DNA from: Ambrosia x helenae | Taxonomy: Eukaryota > Streptophyta > Magnoliopsida > Asterales > Asteraceae | Direction of reading: 5' to 3' | DNA: 64,000 nucleotides | NCBI GenBank assembly: GCA_030844895.1 | Contig: CM061233.1 | Location: 94,945,719-95,009,718, forward strand | In this document: in pieces, positions 1-11,577 of the stretch | Layout: each line of letters opens with the position of its first letter | How positions within the stretch are numbered: the first letter of the stretch is position 1 | Translations under genes and position numbers: made by a program | The notes under the pieces: model-generated | Database searches by the model: none | The model's input: the letters and a program-made list of their open reading frames with translations, nothing else | What the model was told of the DNA's origin: nothing

Positions 1-2420
1 TATGCAAAAGGGACAAATGATTGACACAAGGAGGGCAATAAATATTAGTGTACCAGAGTCTGACGAAGGCCACACGAGAGGGAGATCAATTGTAGCTAAG
101 AGAAAGTTATTTGCAGTTGACAACAATGATGACCACAGGGAGCGTGACATGAGATTTCATGGTACCTATATTTTTTTCTTTTCAAATATTTTATATGTGA
201 TATTTAATTATTATTAAGTTATTATTATTAAGTTTGGATTCCATTAACTGTTTTCGATGCTTACTGTTTTTGTAACTATAGATATCAATGAAGAACAAGA
301 TGCTGCTGAAACTGATGATATTAAAGACATAGATATGAATGAAGCTTATGAAGAACAAGATAGTTATGAAGATGATGGAAATAAAGACGTGGATGATTTA
401 GAAAATGAGAACGATGAACTGGTTGAAAAAGAGTTTGAAGTTCCACAACCTGAAAATGAAGTAGGTTTATCTGATTTACTTGGTTGCTTCATTTTTTTTT
501 CTCAATACATATATTGTGTGACACATGATGAATATATAAGAAACTTATAATAAAACTAAGAAAACGTAAAAACCTAATATGTTGTCATTCAATTTATATA
601 GTATTTTTAATATATACATGTACATTGTAAGTCATGTTCACTTTTTGTAGTTCGAAATGTACGTAAAGGAGTGAGAGGACCGACACGTATGCCAAAAGTT
701 TGGGCCCAAGAAAAAAGGGATATAATTCCTATTTTAGTTAATGAACTTGGACAACCTATTGGTGACAAAAGTAGTAAACTAACTCATTTCATGGGAACCC
801 TTTCAAGGAGTGGAAAGTATATTGTCCGATTTATAAACCATGGAATAAAGTTAAGGACACCAAAAAACAAACGTTGCTTGACTTCTTAAAGGTATGTAAT
901 TAAAAATCTGTTTGTTAATGAATGTCTAAAGTAATTGTTTTCTCATGTAACGTGTTCCATTTTCAGACAAAATTTGATATTCCGGAAGATGCTGAAGGCT
1001 GGATATTGCAATCATTTGGGAAGAAGGTGAAGAACTGGAGGGCAACAGTTAAGGAACACTACTATGATCTGTCTTTGTCACTTCAGGAACAAATAAGTTT
1101 TAGGCCAAAACAAGTGCAAAAAAAAAACAATGGAGGAGACTTGTGAAGTATTGGAATAAAACAAAGTCTAAGGTATGAAATTGCCTTACACTTCAAATAT
1201 TAGTGTAAGACTCGTAGTTTGAACAATGTATAATTGGTATTTTATAACTTCCAATATATATTACTTTAAATATAAATCCTCAAAATTTGGGAGGTTGCAA
1301 TTAGTTTATTTCTCATTATGATATTTTATTTTCCTATTGAAGATGGTAAGTGAAAAAAACAAGGCGAGTCGGGAAAAAAAAGAAGATGGTGCAAGTTACG
1401 GGTAAAAAAAGATATGCTCGAGTCCGTGAAGAGCTAAAGGTGATTGTATGAAATAGTGCAATTCTTAATGTAGCATGTCGATATCCATTGTTACTACTCA
1501 TTTTCTTTTTATTCAAACAGACATCTTTGGGACAAGATCCAAGTCGATTGAAAATGTTTCGTGCATGTTTCTCCAAACATGGAACTACAAAAAATGTGGA
1601 AGCTGCAAATGCAATTGTAAGTAATATCTTATATATTCATATACATATCTTTTCTATGTGTTCATGATGTTGTTAAAATACATATATTGTTTTTGTTACT
1701 ATATCTAATACAGGCATAGATGCAACAACTTAGTTCTAATCTTCCCGATGGTTCGATCGATAAGCCTGGACCAGATGATGTTTTTTTTCTAAAGTAATGG
1801 GGAAAGATCGAAATGGTGATGCAGTCATGTATGGTCTGGGTGTTCATGCTCCTGATGTTTGGGTTGTAACACCAAGTCGTTCAACATGTCGTAGAGAAAA
1901 CATCCAATTGAAGTCTAAATGTGAAGAACTTACTAGTACAGTGGTTCGGTTACAAGCCCAAGTATCAAAGATTAAAGGGTGCACAGATGGTCCCAGTGTT
2001 CCACCTCTTACATCACCACATTTCCCCATTGAAACCAATGGACCTCCACGTTTACGGGTATTTTTCTATATAAATCTTTATTTTTTTGTGAAATGTTACT
2101 TGTATTGTGACTAGAGTTTGATATGTTTGTTGAAAACTAAAATCTAGGCCGGTGATGAAGTTATCCTCAAAAGCATTCTAAACTCTGCTGAGATTGTAGC
2201 AAGTGGATGGGTGAAGAGCTTGGACCCAAATGAGCTAGTTGGTGGTACAGAGATTGGACAATAATGGTGTGAGGTAAACGTTCAAGTAGCAATAAAATAG
2301 ATGAAAAGTTGGTGAGACCATATGGGTTATTTTCCACAATTCAAGATTGTATTGGTGCCTCCATTGCATGACCTTGTCTTTTCATCTCGGTATGTATTTA
2401 TTAATTTTGTGATACGAATA
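1..2420 (+). pseudogene. CACTA (En/Spm) transposon ORF1-like gene, partial and decayed
   Basis: Plant Ptta/En/Spm-type transposase-associated protein relic, cut off at the left window edge. Exon-like blocks with GT/AG borders: 1-161, 282-460, 651-893, 966-1180, then blocks near 1521-1619, 1713-2055 and 2147-2390. The third block reads RGPTRMPKVW and NELGQPIGDKSSKL and the fourth KFDIPEDAEGWIL and SFGKKVKNWR, the conserved core of this family; the second is acidic; the 1860-1980 block looks like a short coiled coil. Decay: a frame change inside the third block after SGKY, and several stops at 2260-2310. The protein family is clear; it is a non-functional copy. The TPase (TNP2-like) gene would lie left of the window. 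Confidence 0.75.
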
Positions 2421-2523
2421 ATTTTAACAATTTAGAACTTAATGCTTATACATGGATGGTTTATTAGTAGGTAGTCCGTGAGGATTGAGGACACATGATG
2501 ACTCGGGATTCTATGCTGCTTAT

Positions 2524-5162
2524 TGTAACACCCCAACCGATGGTGGAAACATCGGGATGTCACGTATTGATGATTGTTCAGTAGCTCATGGTGGATAATA
2601 AATTTCATTAAATAATTTAAGTAAGTTACATACAATTGCTCTAAGAATTTGTACATCAAATTGAATAAAACTATGCAAACATCTTCAAGCATCAATTCAA
2701 ACCTTCAAGCAAGTAGAACCTGAAACATGTTAAGTTGAAAATATTTTGGGTCAACAAAAGTTGGTGAGAATTACATAGGTTTTGATAATAGAATAAAATT
2801 GTTGTGCAATTCATGTGTCATGGCAATCTAGTCCATATGCATAAACATACTAGAAGTAAATCGTGTGCATAATCAACCATTGTGACTGTTGAATTGTGGT
2901 ACATCCCATACGCTCATGGTTCACTCGTTTACATTGTAGTAACAAACACCCACGCAACCTTTGTAGGAGACACGTATCCGGGTGGGATTGTCAGTCCAAT
3001 AGATCTATCAATGTATACCGTTTGGCTGATGAATGTTTATGCTAGAATTGTGCTTACCCTAGTCATGCTCAAGACATAATGCAACATAGAAATACACATA
3101 GACACATTGATGTTTAAATTGCATAAATAATGTTGTAACATGTTTCACCCCAAAAATCGTGATAAATAGAAAAGGGGCTATGTAAAACTCACCTTAGCAA
3201 AACGTTATATCTGTTGAAAAATTGAGTAATGGTGTTGCCCAAATGTATCAAGTATCACCCTATAATAAGGTAATAAATATGTCTAAGTCTATCAAGTCTA
3301 CAAATGTATAAGTTTCTAGGGCTTCGAATTTGGGGATAAATGCTCGTTTGATTAATATCAAAAAATGTTTGATAATTGAGAGAATATTAGTAATTAATTA
3401 GACAAAAATCTTTTTATAAAATTTAAATCTAAGATGGTCACAAGAATGTGTTTAAAGTATAAAAATAATTTTTACAAAATTATTTTCTTTAAAATAGAAT
3501 ATTAATTCTATTTTTAACAAATTGTCAAAATTTAACTTTATTATTTAAAAATATTAAAATTTAAGAATTATGAGTTTAAAATTCATATTTCTGTTCTAAA
3601 TAATCAGAAATAATTTGTATAAAATTTTGGTGCAAAAATATTAAAAATTGAATTTATTATGATTTAATTATGATTAAAACTAACACAAATTGATTAAAAA
3701 TACTAAATAAATGATTTTTCAGAATTAAAAATCATTTCAGAAAAGAGTATCATTATATAAACTCAGAATAATTTTTGTGGAAATTTATAAATTTGATTTG
3801 ATATTTTAATGGAATTTTATAAATATAATAGAATAAACTTGATTTAATTATTATATATATTAAATAAATAGATTTTTGAAAACTAAAAATTGTAAGTTGA
3901 ACTTCTTTATCAGATTAATACAAAATAATTTTTGTAGGATTTATAGAAATCGTTTTGTTAAATAAAAAGACTTTTCTTATAAAGTTGATTAAATAAAAGA
4001 ATTGTCAAAAATACATTATCTAATATTAGATAATGTTTAAATAAAATACAAACCGGGTTGTATATGTTCTCAGGGTCCAGACCAATTGGTCTGGGCTTGT
4101 GATTATAAGGCTTAGGAAACGAGAGGTCGCGGGTTCGAGTCTGGGTAGAACCGTTTTTGGACCTTTAATCTGTTTTTTTTTTTGTTTTAAAGTAAAAATG
4201 GTGGTTGTGGGGTTCGAACCAAGGCCTAGGGCCGGTCCAAAGCTTTACACAGCCAAGGGAAACCAACTGAGCTGGTGGTCAGTTTGTGTTAGAATCCGTT
4301 TAGTTTTAATAATAAACATATGTGAAAGCACTTCATCTTCCCCAAATCATACCCTCTATGAACCCTAGATCTTTACACCCATTAAAACCGGATTCCAGTC
4401 AATTAACCATGGGGTTAATGACTGGAACATAACAACAAACAACATAAGGTGTTTAATTTAAACTTACAGCTTGATAATCGGCCAAAATCGTGAGTCAACG
4501 CCAAAGTCAAAACCATAAAAATTTCACGATTTAACGTACAAGAAGGGGCAGTGAATGTGGGGTTTTGTTTTCCGGTTCACTCTGAACAACACAAGGTGCT
4601 CATTATATAGTGTCGTGGCTATATGGAAGGTTTTTGATTTTTGATAAATGTTCGGTCAAGGCCACGTAAAACAGCTCGGAATTCACGCGATTTATTGAGC
4701 TGTTTACGCGTTTACATGGACGAAATCAAGTGTTGGGTCAAATTACCAAATATAATTCAATCAAGAGAAGTCAAAGGCTGGATTCTTGGTCAATCTGCTG
4801 CTTGCTGCTCGCTGTGTATCGCAGAAAGGAAAAAGGAAAGAAGATGGGTGGGGTTTTTGGGCTGGACTTGTGTGGAGAGTAAGGTGAAATGGGCCGATTC
4901 ATTGGGCTTGTGTTTTATTGGGTTGCTACATGGTGGAATAAGGTAAAAGGGATGTTGGGTTAGGTTTGTAGGTTGGGTTTAGGCATGGTTGGCCTCAAAT
5001 AAGTGTGTCCATATAATACTCAATAAATATGAAGTATTATTATTATTTTATTTATTACTATTATTATATATATATTTATATATATATATATATAAGTTGT
5101 GTGGTAGTAAAATAAAGATTTAGACACATTATGAATGGAAAAAAAAATTTTGCGATGTTACA
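2524..5162 (-). repeat. 3' LTR of gag-only element
   Basis: 2639 bp, TG...CA bounded, in element orientation the downstream LTR. Very AT-rich from 3300 to 4060. Carries tRNA-like A-box/B-box remnants around 4206-4279. Ends next to the polypurine tract. Small ORFs inside it (for example 4641-4946) recur in the other LTR only because the LTRs are near copies, and are not taken as genes. Confidence 0.9.
4206..4279 (-). other. tRNA-like A-box/B-box remnant inside LTR
   Basis: On the minus strand, CCAGCTCAGTTGG (4263-4275, A-box-like) is followed about 45 nt later by GGTTCGAACC (4211-4220, B-box-like). A second T-arm-like GGGTTCGAGTC occurs on the plus strand near 4131. The other LTR has the same pair near 8990-9055. 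It does not form a full cloverleaf by eye, so it is a relic or promoter-like motif rather than a tRNA gene. Confidence 0.45.
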
Positions 5163-5347
5163 GTCTCCCCTACTTTTAGGAACTTCGTCCCGAAGTTAAA
5201 AGAGAAGATACCAGGTTAACAATCGGTCAATCCACCAGAAACCTTGATAAAATTTCACACTACCTTAACGTACCTGTAAATTCATGATTACGTTCCGGAC
5301 CGTAATTACCAATTTACCTTACATTAGGGTTTTGCGTCCTTTTATGA

Positions 5348-5467
5348 CTCTACCGATTGTTGAGCAGGTCTGATAGTCTCCACCAGTCGTTGAGCAGGTT
5401 GTAGGGCCTCTCCCGACTGTTGGAAAGACATGATGACCTCTACCAATCGTTGAGTAGATTGTTTGGT
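5348..5467. repeat. Four degenerate 30-bp tandem units
   Basis: Units start at 5348, 5378, 5408 and 5438 and share the core CTCTACCRATYGTTGAG-AGG with changes. They lie in the 500-bp non-coding interval between the Gag stop and the 3' LTR of the gag-only element. The period equals ten codons, but I see no open frame over all four. Confidence 0.75.
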
Positions 5468-5663
5468 AGTCAACTAATTGTCGTACAAGTAAGCAAGTAT
5501 GACTATAGACATAGCAATCTGTTCACATTCAAACAAGCATGCACACAGATGTTATGATAATACTTGAATTTATTATTTGAATCAAAAGTGGCAATACATG
5601 GAATTAAAGAGAAAGTAGACATTATTCAAATGGTAGGGTTTGCTGTTAAGTAGCTGGAGGGTT

Positions 5664-6776
5664 TCAAGCGGGGTTATTTGGAGCATCAAGAGCGTTTGTA
5701 GCAGGGATTCGACAAGCATCTGCAAGATGCCCATACCTTTGACAATTGGTGCACTGTCGGCAGGGAACTTGAGTTGGGTGGTGATACTGGCAGGTGTCAC
5801 ACTTAGGTAGCTTCCCGTTGTATTGTTTCTTGTTGGGTGGGGCAGTGGTGTCTATTGCAAAATTCCTGGCCTTGCACTTTCCATTGGTTGAGGCCTCAGT
5901 TTTGATATCAACGGCAGGTTGGGGAGTATCCTTTGCAACAGTTTTCTTTTCCCCTTTCCGGGTCAGGGTTCCTGCCTTCACATGGTTATCTGTTAGGGTG
6001 GCAGCCAAACGTTTTGCTTCCTCCAAGGTAGGAGGGTTCCTTCCCCACATCGTATCCTGAATCTTCATGGGTAAGCCACCAATGTATTTCTCGATTGCAA
6101 TAGGCAAGGGGGTGACTTTGTGTGGTAGCAGTAGGCTAAGTTCGTGAAAACGTGTGTTGTAAGCAAGGTTTTCCCCACTGTCTTGAGCAAGATCATGAAA
6201 TTCATCTTCCAGCTTCTTAATTTCATTATGAGGACAGAACTCTGCCTTCATAATGTCTTTAGCTTGATCCCAAGTTAAGGCTAGTGCAGCTTCAGCTCCG
6301 CGAGTGCGTTTTTCTTCATTCCACCAAGTGAGTGCTCTTTTGTGAAGAACACTCATGGCATAACAGACTTTAAAGTTGTCGGGGCATTCACTGTTAATGA
6401 AGGTATTCTCAATACCCTCAAACCATTGTAGGAGTCCCGTAGCTCCTTCTTCACCACTAAACTTTGGGGGATTGCAAGAATTAAAGTGCTTAAGGGTACA
6501 GGCTGGAAGACCATTCCCATTCCCGTTGTGGTTTCCATTTCCATTTCCGTTGCCATTGCCGTTCCCGTTGCCGTTCAACTGGATGACTTGAGCTAGTAAG
6601 TTGGGAACCAGAGTTGCGATTTGCTGCACCATTTGTTGAGAAATGATTGCAGCCAGTTGGGCATCAACACCATTGTTGTTGTTGTTGTTATTGTGGTTAG
6701 TGTCATGGTTGTGATTGCTACTTCCTTCATCATGATTGTCACCACTGTTAAGACGAGCACTGCGACGTGGAGGCAT
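5664..6776 (-). CDS. gag: Ty3/gypsy-type Gag protein of the gag-only element
   Basis: 370-aa open Gag. Start chosen at MPPRRSARL (6776), the usual beginning of this gag type; an ATG six codons upstream is possible. Order: basic N terminus, Asn-rich run, a GNGNGN repeat (about residues 73-90), then a retrotransposon Gag core (about 100-260) with FSGEEGATGLLQWFEGIE and ALTWWNEEK, a Lys/Thr-rich linker, and a C-terminal Cys/His cluster with CDTCQYHH and CTNCQRYGHLADAC, i.e. a CCHC zinc knuckle preceded by a variant one. Predicted role: assemble virus-like particles and package RNA. The reading frame has no stop although pol is absent, which suggests purifying selection on Gag or very recent insertion. 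Confidence 0.9.
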   Translation of the reverse strand: MPPRRSARLNSGDNHDEGSSNHNHDTNHNNNNNNNGVDAQLAAIISQQMVQQIATLVPNLLAQVIQLNGNGNGNGNGNGNGNHNGNGNGLPACTLKHFNSCNPPKFSGEEGATGLLQWFEGIENTFINSECPDNFKVCYAMSVLHKRALTWWNEEKRTRGAEAALALTWDQAKDIMKAEFCPHNEIKKLEDEFHDLAQDSGENLAYNTRFHELSLLLPHKVTPLPIAIEKYIGGLPMKIQDTMWGRNPPTLEEAKRLAATLTDNHVKAGTLTRKGEKKTVAKDTPQPAVDIKTEASTNGKCKARNFAIDTTAPPNKKQYNGKLPKCDTCQYHHPTQVPCRQCTNCQRYGHLADACRIPATNALDAPNNPA

Positions 6777-7283
6777 GATCTGTAAGAGACACAATGAAAT
6801 GAATGAGATTATATAAGGAGTGTAATCATTTATTCATTAATTAAAACGAATAAACGAAAACGTTGACTTATCAAAGATTCTAGATTCTAATAACATATGA
6901 AGACATGCTTTAGCCTATAAGTGAACACTCATCCCGAGAATTCCCAGGTAGGCATCCGGGTCCCTCGTCTGATTGGGATATATGCGCAATGCCAGTCCTA
7001 GACAGAAAACTCAGAATACAGGCGTTCACCCTTCCAGATTGCACGTGTTCGTTATTAAAATCTAGAACTTCGACGAGATCTCAAGGTGGTTCAGGTTAAA
7101 CCTGAGGGTTTTGCCTTATTAGTCTAAGAGTGGATCCAGTGATGGAGAGCAACCTTCTCGTAGGGATTAATGTAGGGATAAGAAGTAGGAGGGAGGTAGA
7201 GTATAGCAAGTAAAGAAGCAAGTACTGGTTAAATCCTATGGTTATAGACTAGATTATTTTTCTAATAACCTAATTCCCTATAA

Positions 7284-7300
7284 CCATGGCTCTGATACCA
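7284..7300 (-). other. Primer binding site, initiator tRNA-Met type
   Basis: On the minus strand reads TGGTATCAGAGCCATGG directly after the 5' LTR. It fixes the element's orientation. Confidence 0.9.
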
Positions 7301-7303
7301 ATC

Positions 7304-9932
7304 TGTAACACCCCAACCGATGGCTGAAACATCGGGATGTCACGTATTGATGATTGTTCAGTAGCTCATGGTGGATAATAAATTTCATTAAATAATTTAA
7401 GTAAGTTACATACAATTGCTCTAAGAATTTGTACATCAAATTGAATAAAACTATGCAAACATCTTCAAGCATCAATTCAAACCTTCAAGCAAGTAGAACC
7501 TGAAACATGTTAAGTTGAAAATATTTTGGGTCAACAAAAGTTGGTGAGAATTACATAGGTTTTGATAATAGAATAAAATTGTTGTGCAATTCATGTGTCA
7601 TGGCAATCTAGTCCATATGCATAAACATACTAGAAGTAAATCGTGTGCATAATCAACCATTGTGACTGTTGAATTGTGGTACATCCCATACGCTCATGGT
7701 TCACTCGTTTACATTGCAGTAACAAACACCCACGCAACCTTTGTAGGAGGCACGTATCCGGGTGGGATTGTCAGTCCAATAGATCTATCAATGTATACCG
7801 TTTGGCTGATGAATGTTTATGCTAGAATTCTGCTTACCCTAGTCATGCTCAAGACATAATGCAACATAGAAATACACATAGACACATTGATGTTTGAATT
7901 GCATAAATGATGTTGTAACATGTTTCACCCCAAAAATGGTGATAAATAGAAAAGGGGCTATGTAAAACTCACCTTAGCAAAACGTTATATCTGTTGAAAA
8001 ATTGAGTAATGGTGTTGCCCAAATGTATCAAGTATCACCCTATAATAAGGTAATAAATATGTCTAAGTCTATCAAGTCTACAAATGTATAAGTTTATAGG
8101 GCTTCGAATTTGGGGATAAATGCTCGTTTGATTAATATCAAAAAATGTTTGATAATTGAGAGAATATTAGTAATTAATTAGACAAAAATCTTTTTATAAA
8201 ATTTAAATCTAAGATGGTCACAAGAATGTGTTTAAAGTATAAAAATAATTTTTACAAAATTATTTTCTTTAAAATAGAATATTAATTCTATTTATAACAA
8301 ATTGTCAAAATTTAACTTTATTATTTAAAAATATTAAAATTTAAGAATTATGAGTTTAAAATTCATATTTCTGTTCTAAATAATCAGAAATAATTTGTAT
8401 AAAATTTTGGTGCAAAAATATTAAAAATTGAATTTATTATGATTTATTTATGATTAAAACTAACAAAAATTGATTAAAAATACTAAATAAATGATTTTTC
8501 AGAATTAAAAATCATTTCAGAAAAGTTTATCATTATATAAACTCAGAATAATTTTTGTGGAAATTTATAAATTTGATTTGATATTTTAATGGAATTTTAT
8601 AAATATATTAGAATAAACTTGATTTAATTATTATATATATTAAATAAATAGATTTTTGAAAACTAAAAATTGTAAGTTGAACTTCTTCATCAGATTAATA
8701 CAAAATAATTTTTGTAGGATTTATAGAAATCGTTTTGTTAAATAAAAAGACTTTTCTTATAAAGTTGATTAAATAAAAGAATTGTCAAAAATACATTATC
8801 TAATATTAGATAATGTTTAAATAAAATACAAACCAGGTTGTATATGTTCTCAGCGTCCAGACCAATTGGTCTGGGCTTGTGATTATAAGGCTTAGGAAAC
8901 GAGAGGTCGCGGGTTCGAGTCTGGGTAGAACCGGTTTTTGGACCTTTAATCTGTTTTTTTTTTGTTTTAAAATAAAAATGGTGGTTGTGGGGTTCGAACC
9001 AAGGCCTAGGGCCGGTCCAAAGCTTTACACAGCCAAGGGAAACCAACTGAGCTGGTGGTCAGTTTGTGTTAGAATCCGTTTAGTTTTAATAATAAACATA
9101 TGTGAAAGCACTTCATCTTCCCAAATCATACCCTCTATGAACCCTAGATCTTTACACCCATTAAAACCGGATTCCAGTCAATTAACCATGGGGTTAATGA
9201 CTGGAACATAACAACAAACAACAAAAGGTGTTTAATTTAAACTTACAGCTTGATAATCGGCCAAAATCGTGAGTCAACGCCAAAGTCAAAACCATAAAAA
9301 TTTCACGATTTAACGTACAAGAAGGGGCAGTGAATGTGGGGTTTTGTTTTCCGGTTCACTCTGAACAACACAAGGTGCTCATTATATAGTGTCGTGGCTA
9401 TATGGAAGGTTTTTGATTTTTGATAAATGTTCGGTCAAGGCCACGTAAAACAGCTCGGAATTCACGCGATTTATTGAGCTGTTTACGCGTTTACATGGAC
9501 GAAATCAAGTGTTGGGTCAAATTACCAAATATAATTCAATCAAGAGAAGTCAAAGGCTGGATTCTTGGTCAATCTGCCGCTTGCTGCTCGCTGTGTCTCG
9601 CAGAAAGGAAAAAGGAAAGAAGAGGGTTGGGGTTTTTGGGCTGGACTTGTGTGGAGAGTAAGGTGAAATGGGCCGATTCATTAGGCTTGTGTTTTATTGG
9701 GTTGCTACATGGTGGAATAAGGTAAAAGGGATGTTGGGTTAGGTTTGTAGGTTGGGTTTAGGCATGGTTGGCCTCAAATAAGTGTGTCCATATAATACTC
9801 AATAAAATATGAAGTATTATTATTTTATTTATTACTATTATTATATATACATATATATATATATAAGTTGTGTGGTAGTAAAATAAAGATTTAGACACAT
9901 TATGAATGGAAAAAAATTTTTGCGATGTTACA
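7304..9932 (-). repeat. 5' LTR of gag-only element
   Basis: 2629 bp, upstream LTR in element orientation, adjoining the PBS at 7284-7300 with a 3-nt spacer. Differs from 2524-5162 by scattered substitutions and small indels, for example in the AT runs near 5040 and 9820. Confidence 0.9.
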
Positions 9933-9937
9933 CTTAT

Positions 9938-10106
9938 TTCTTTCATTGCTTTTAATTTCTTTGTTAAATGTTACAAGACTTTATGTTGAATAATGCTATA
10001 ACTTATTTATGTTTAGTGTTTTTGTTATGAATATGCTTATTTGAAATATAATAAAGTTTTAATTCTTTCATTAGTTGATGTTATTTACAGTATATAATAA
10101 AATTGT
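9938..10106. other. AT-rich CACTA interior, no gene seen
   Basis: Continuation of the CACTA element after the LTR insertion, probably intron or 3' non-coding sequence. No supported ORF. Confidence 0.4.
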
Positions 10107-10602
10107 GTGTGTATATGTTTAAAAAAACGTTGTATCATATGCCTTGTTAGGACTTTGAAATTTGGTCCTATTAAAGTGTCTGAATATGCTTTTCTTAGGA
10201 TGCTCTATTGTTTGTTCATTGACATATTATGCGACCATAAAATTGGTTTCATAATCTTATTTGGGATATTAGGACCCGTTTCTTGGTACTAAAGCTCCTA
10301 TAATGTTACATTATCTAATGACTCTTGTATGTGTATTAAAAGATTAAAAGTAGGTAAGCACGTGTTAAAGCATTGTAAAAGTGTTCTAATATGTTTTATT
10401 AGGAGTTTTTTTTGGGACATATTATGCGACCATAAAATTAGTTTCATAATCTTATTTGAGATATTAGAACACTTTTTAAGTTGCATGACTTATTATGACC
10501 CCCTTACATGAAACGCTTTTACCGTTGGTCCTATTAAATAAAAGGTCCTATAAAATAATATTTTAGGACGCTTTTGTGGATACTAAAAACCCATTTTTTT
10601 CC
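10107..10602. repeat. CACTA subterminal repeat tract
   Basis: Short motifs of the type TTAGGAC, GGTCCTATTAAA and GGATACTAAA recur. A longer block with CATATTATGCGACCATAAAA and TTTCATAATCTTATTTG occurs twice (about 10222-10275 and 10418-10472). Such arrays near CACTA ends are where the element-encoded DNA-binding protein acts. Confidence 0.55.
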
Positions 10603-10616
10603 GGAGGGATTATTAG

Positions 10617-10781
10617 TTAGTTTGGAATGTTGAGTCGACGGGAAGTGTACACTGGTTGAGGAGGAGGAGTGTACACTGTAGGAGGAGGAGGAGGAGACGA
10701 CACTGGTTGTGAACGTCGGCGGCGAGAATATCGCCTGATGTTGGAAGGTCGGGCTGCTTCGTTATGATAACCACCACCTAT
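10617..10781 (-). pseudogene. Truncated Arg/Pro-rich ORF with TATA box, unknown
   Basis: On the minus strand a TATAAATA box (10852-10859) precedes a ~70-nt leader and a 54-codon open frame that opens at ATA (10781), where an ATG would be expected, and ends at TAA (10617-10619). The product would contain RRYSRRRRSQ and a run of prolines (SSPPPPPTVYTPPP). I do not recognise it. It resembles the low-complexity N terminus of a transposase-like or extensin-like protein and is probably a first exon fragment from an adjacent mobile element. Confidence 0.3.
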
Positions 10782-10859
10782 ATCTTTGATTGTTTGTGTG
10801 TAGATTGAATTGTGAATGATAATTGTGACTGACTCTTGGTTTTCTGTCTTGTATTTATA

Positions 10860-11149
10860 GGGTTAGAAAACTAGCCGTTTGAAAAGTAGTCGTTGGAAAG
10901 AATCCATTTGAATATTATTTTTTTATTAAATATTTAAAAATTATTTTTATTAAATATTTAAATATTATTATTATTTTTATTTAATAAATTTAATATAAAT
11001 ACATTTACTTTTTGTATTTTTGTATGCTTTTAATTATTTTTTTAAGTTTAATGTGATTTTCAATTAGTTTATAAAAAAATGTCACATGGCATTTCATGCC
11101 TACTTTTCCCTCCTCCACTTCCCACTATTTTATAATTATAAAATGATTA
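10860..11149. other. AT-rich spacer, nothing recognised
   Basis: Poly-A/T rich sequence between the TATA box of the small ORF and the foldback element. Its last nine bases (11141-11149, AAATGATTA) are the left target duplication of that element. Confidence 0.5.
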
Positions 11150-11577
11150 GAGAAAATTACACAATTAGTCCCTGTGGTTTGCCTTTAGTTTCACCTTTAG
11201 GAATTAAGGTTTAAAAGTTTCATATTAAGGGTTTAAGTTTAGTTTTTGTTACATAATAGGGTATTAGCACTAACGGAGGTTAATATTTAACTGAGTTTAC
11301 CCTCATGTGAGAAATGGTAAACCACAAGGACCAAATGTGAAATTTAAGTGGGGCCCACCTAATAATCTAAAATAAAAAATGTTCATGCTTGTAGTGGGGG
11401 TAGAACCCAGGTTGATGATCGGGTCAACCCTAACATCAAATTTTTTAACCAACTGAGCCACTTGTTGATTTGGTTTATTTCTAAAACGTTTTTTTTTTTT
11501 TTTTTTATAAATACGGTTATCAGATTGAACCTGCACACCCCAAACCCCCAAGTCCTGGTATTAATAATTAATAATAA
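11150..11577. repeat. Left inverted-repeat arm of foldback element
   Basis: 428-bp arm, inverse of 13516-13829 joined to 15041-15147. Contains tRNA-like boxes on the minus strand (A-box complement CCAACTGAGCCA at 11449-11460) and a T run near 11490-11506. Confidence 0.8.

Larger units (their letters stand above)
2524..9932 (-). mobile_element. Gag-only LTR retrotransposon (TR-GAG type, Ty3/gypsy gag)
   Basis: Complete 7409-bp element with perfect 5-bp TSD CTTAT. Both LTRs start TGTAACACC and end GATGTTACA. Orientation is minus: the PBS TGGTATCAGAGCCATGG sits at 7284-7300 next to the 7304 LTR, and the purine-rich tract (complement of GTCTCCCCTACTTTT) abuts the other LTR at 5163. The internal region is only 2141 bp and holds a gag gene, with no protease, reverse transcriptase, RNase H or integrase. 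This matches the described class of non-autonomous plant elements that keep gag only and must borrow pol from an autonomous relative. LTRs (2639 and 2629 bp) are longer than the internal region and nearly identical by eye, so the insertion is recent. Confidence 0.9.
1..10602 (+). mobile_element. CACTA transposon, 3' part, split by an LTR element
   Basis: The ORF1 relic at 1-2420 and the repeat-rich tract at 10107-10602 are the coding and 3' subterminal parts of one CACTA element. Between them lies a complete LTR element flanked by CTTAT duplications (2519-2523 and 9933-9937), so removing it rejoins the sequence. The tract ends in GGATACTAAAAACCCATT followed by TTTTTCCGG, resembling a CACTA subterminal end, but no terminal TAGTG is visible, so the right terminus near 10602 is approximate and damaged. 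The left end is outside the window. Confidence 0.55.

Noticed and set aside
4641..4946. 101-codon ORF in the LTR of the gag-only element, with a near copy at 9420-9725
   Set aside because: Lies antisense inside both LTRs of a recent element, with no family features. Conservation reflects LTR identity, not coding selection.
2524..9932. Two separate segmental copies rather than an LTR element
   Set aside because: Perfect 5-bp TSD, TG/CA ends, PBS and PPT show they are LTRs of one insertion.
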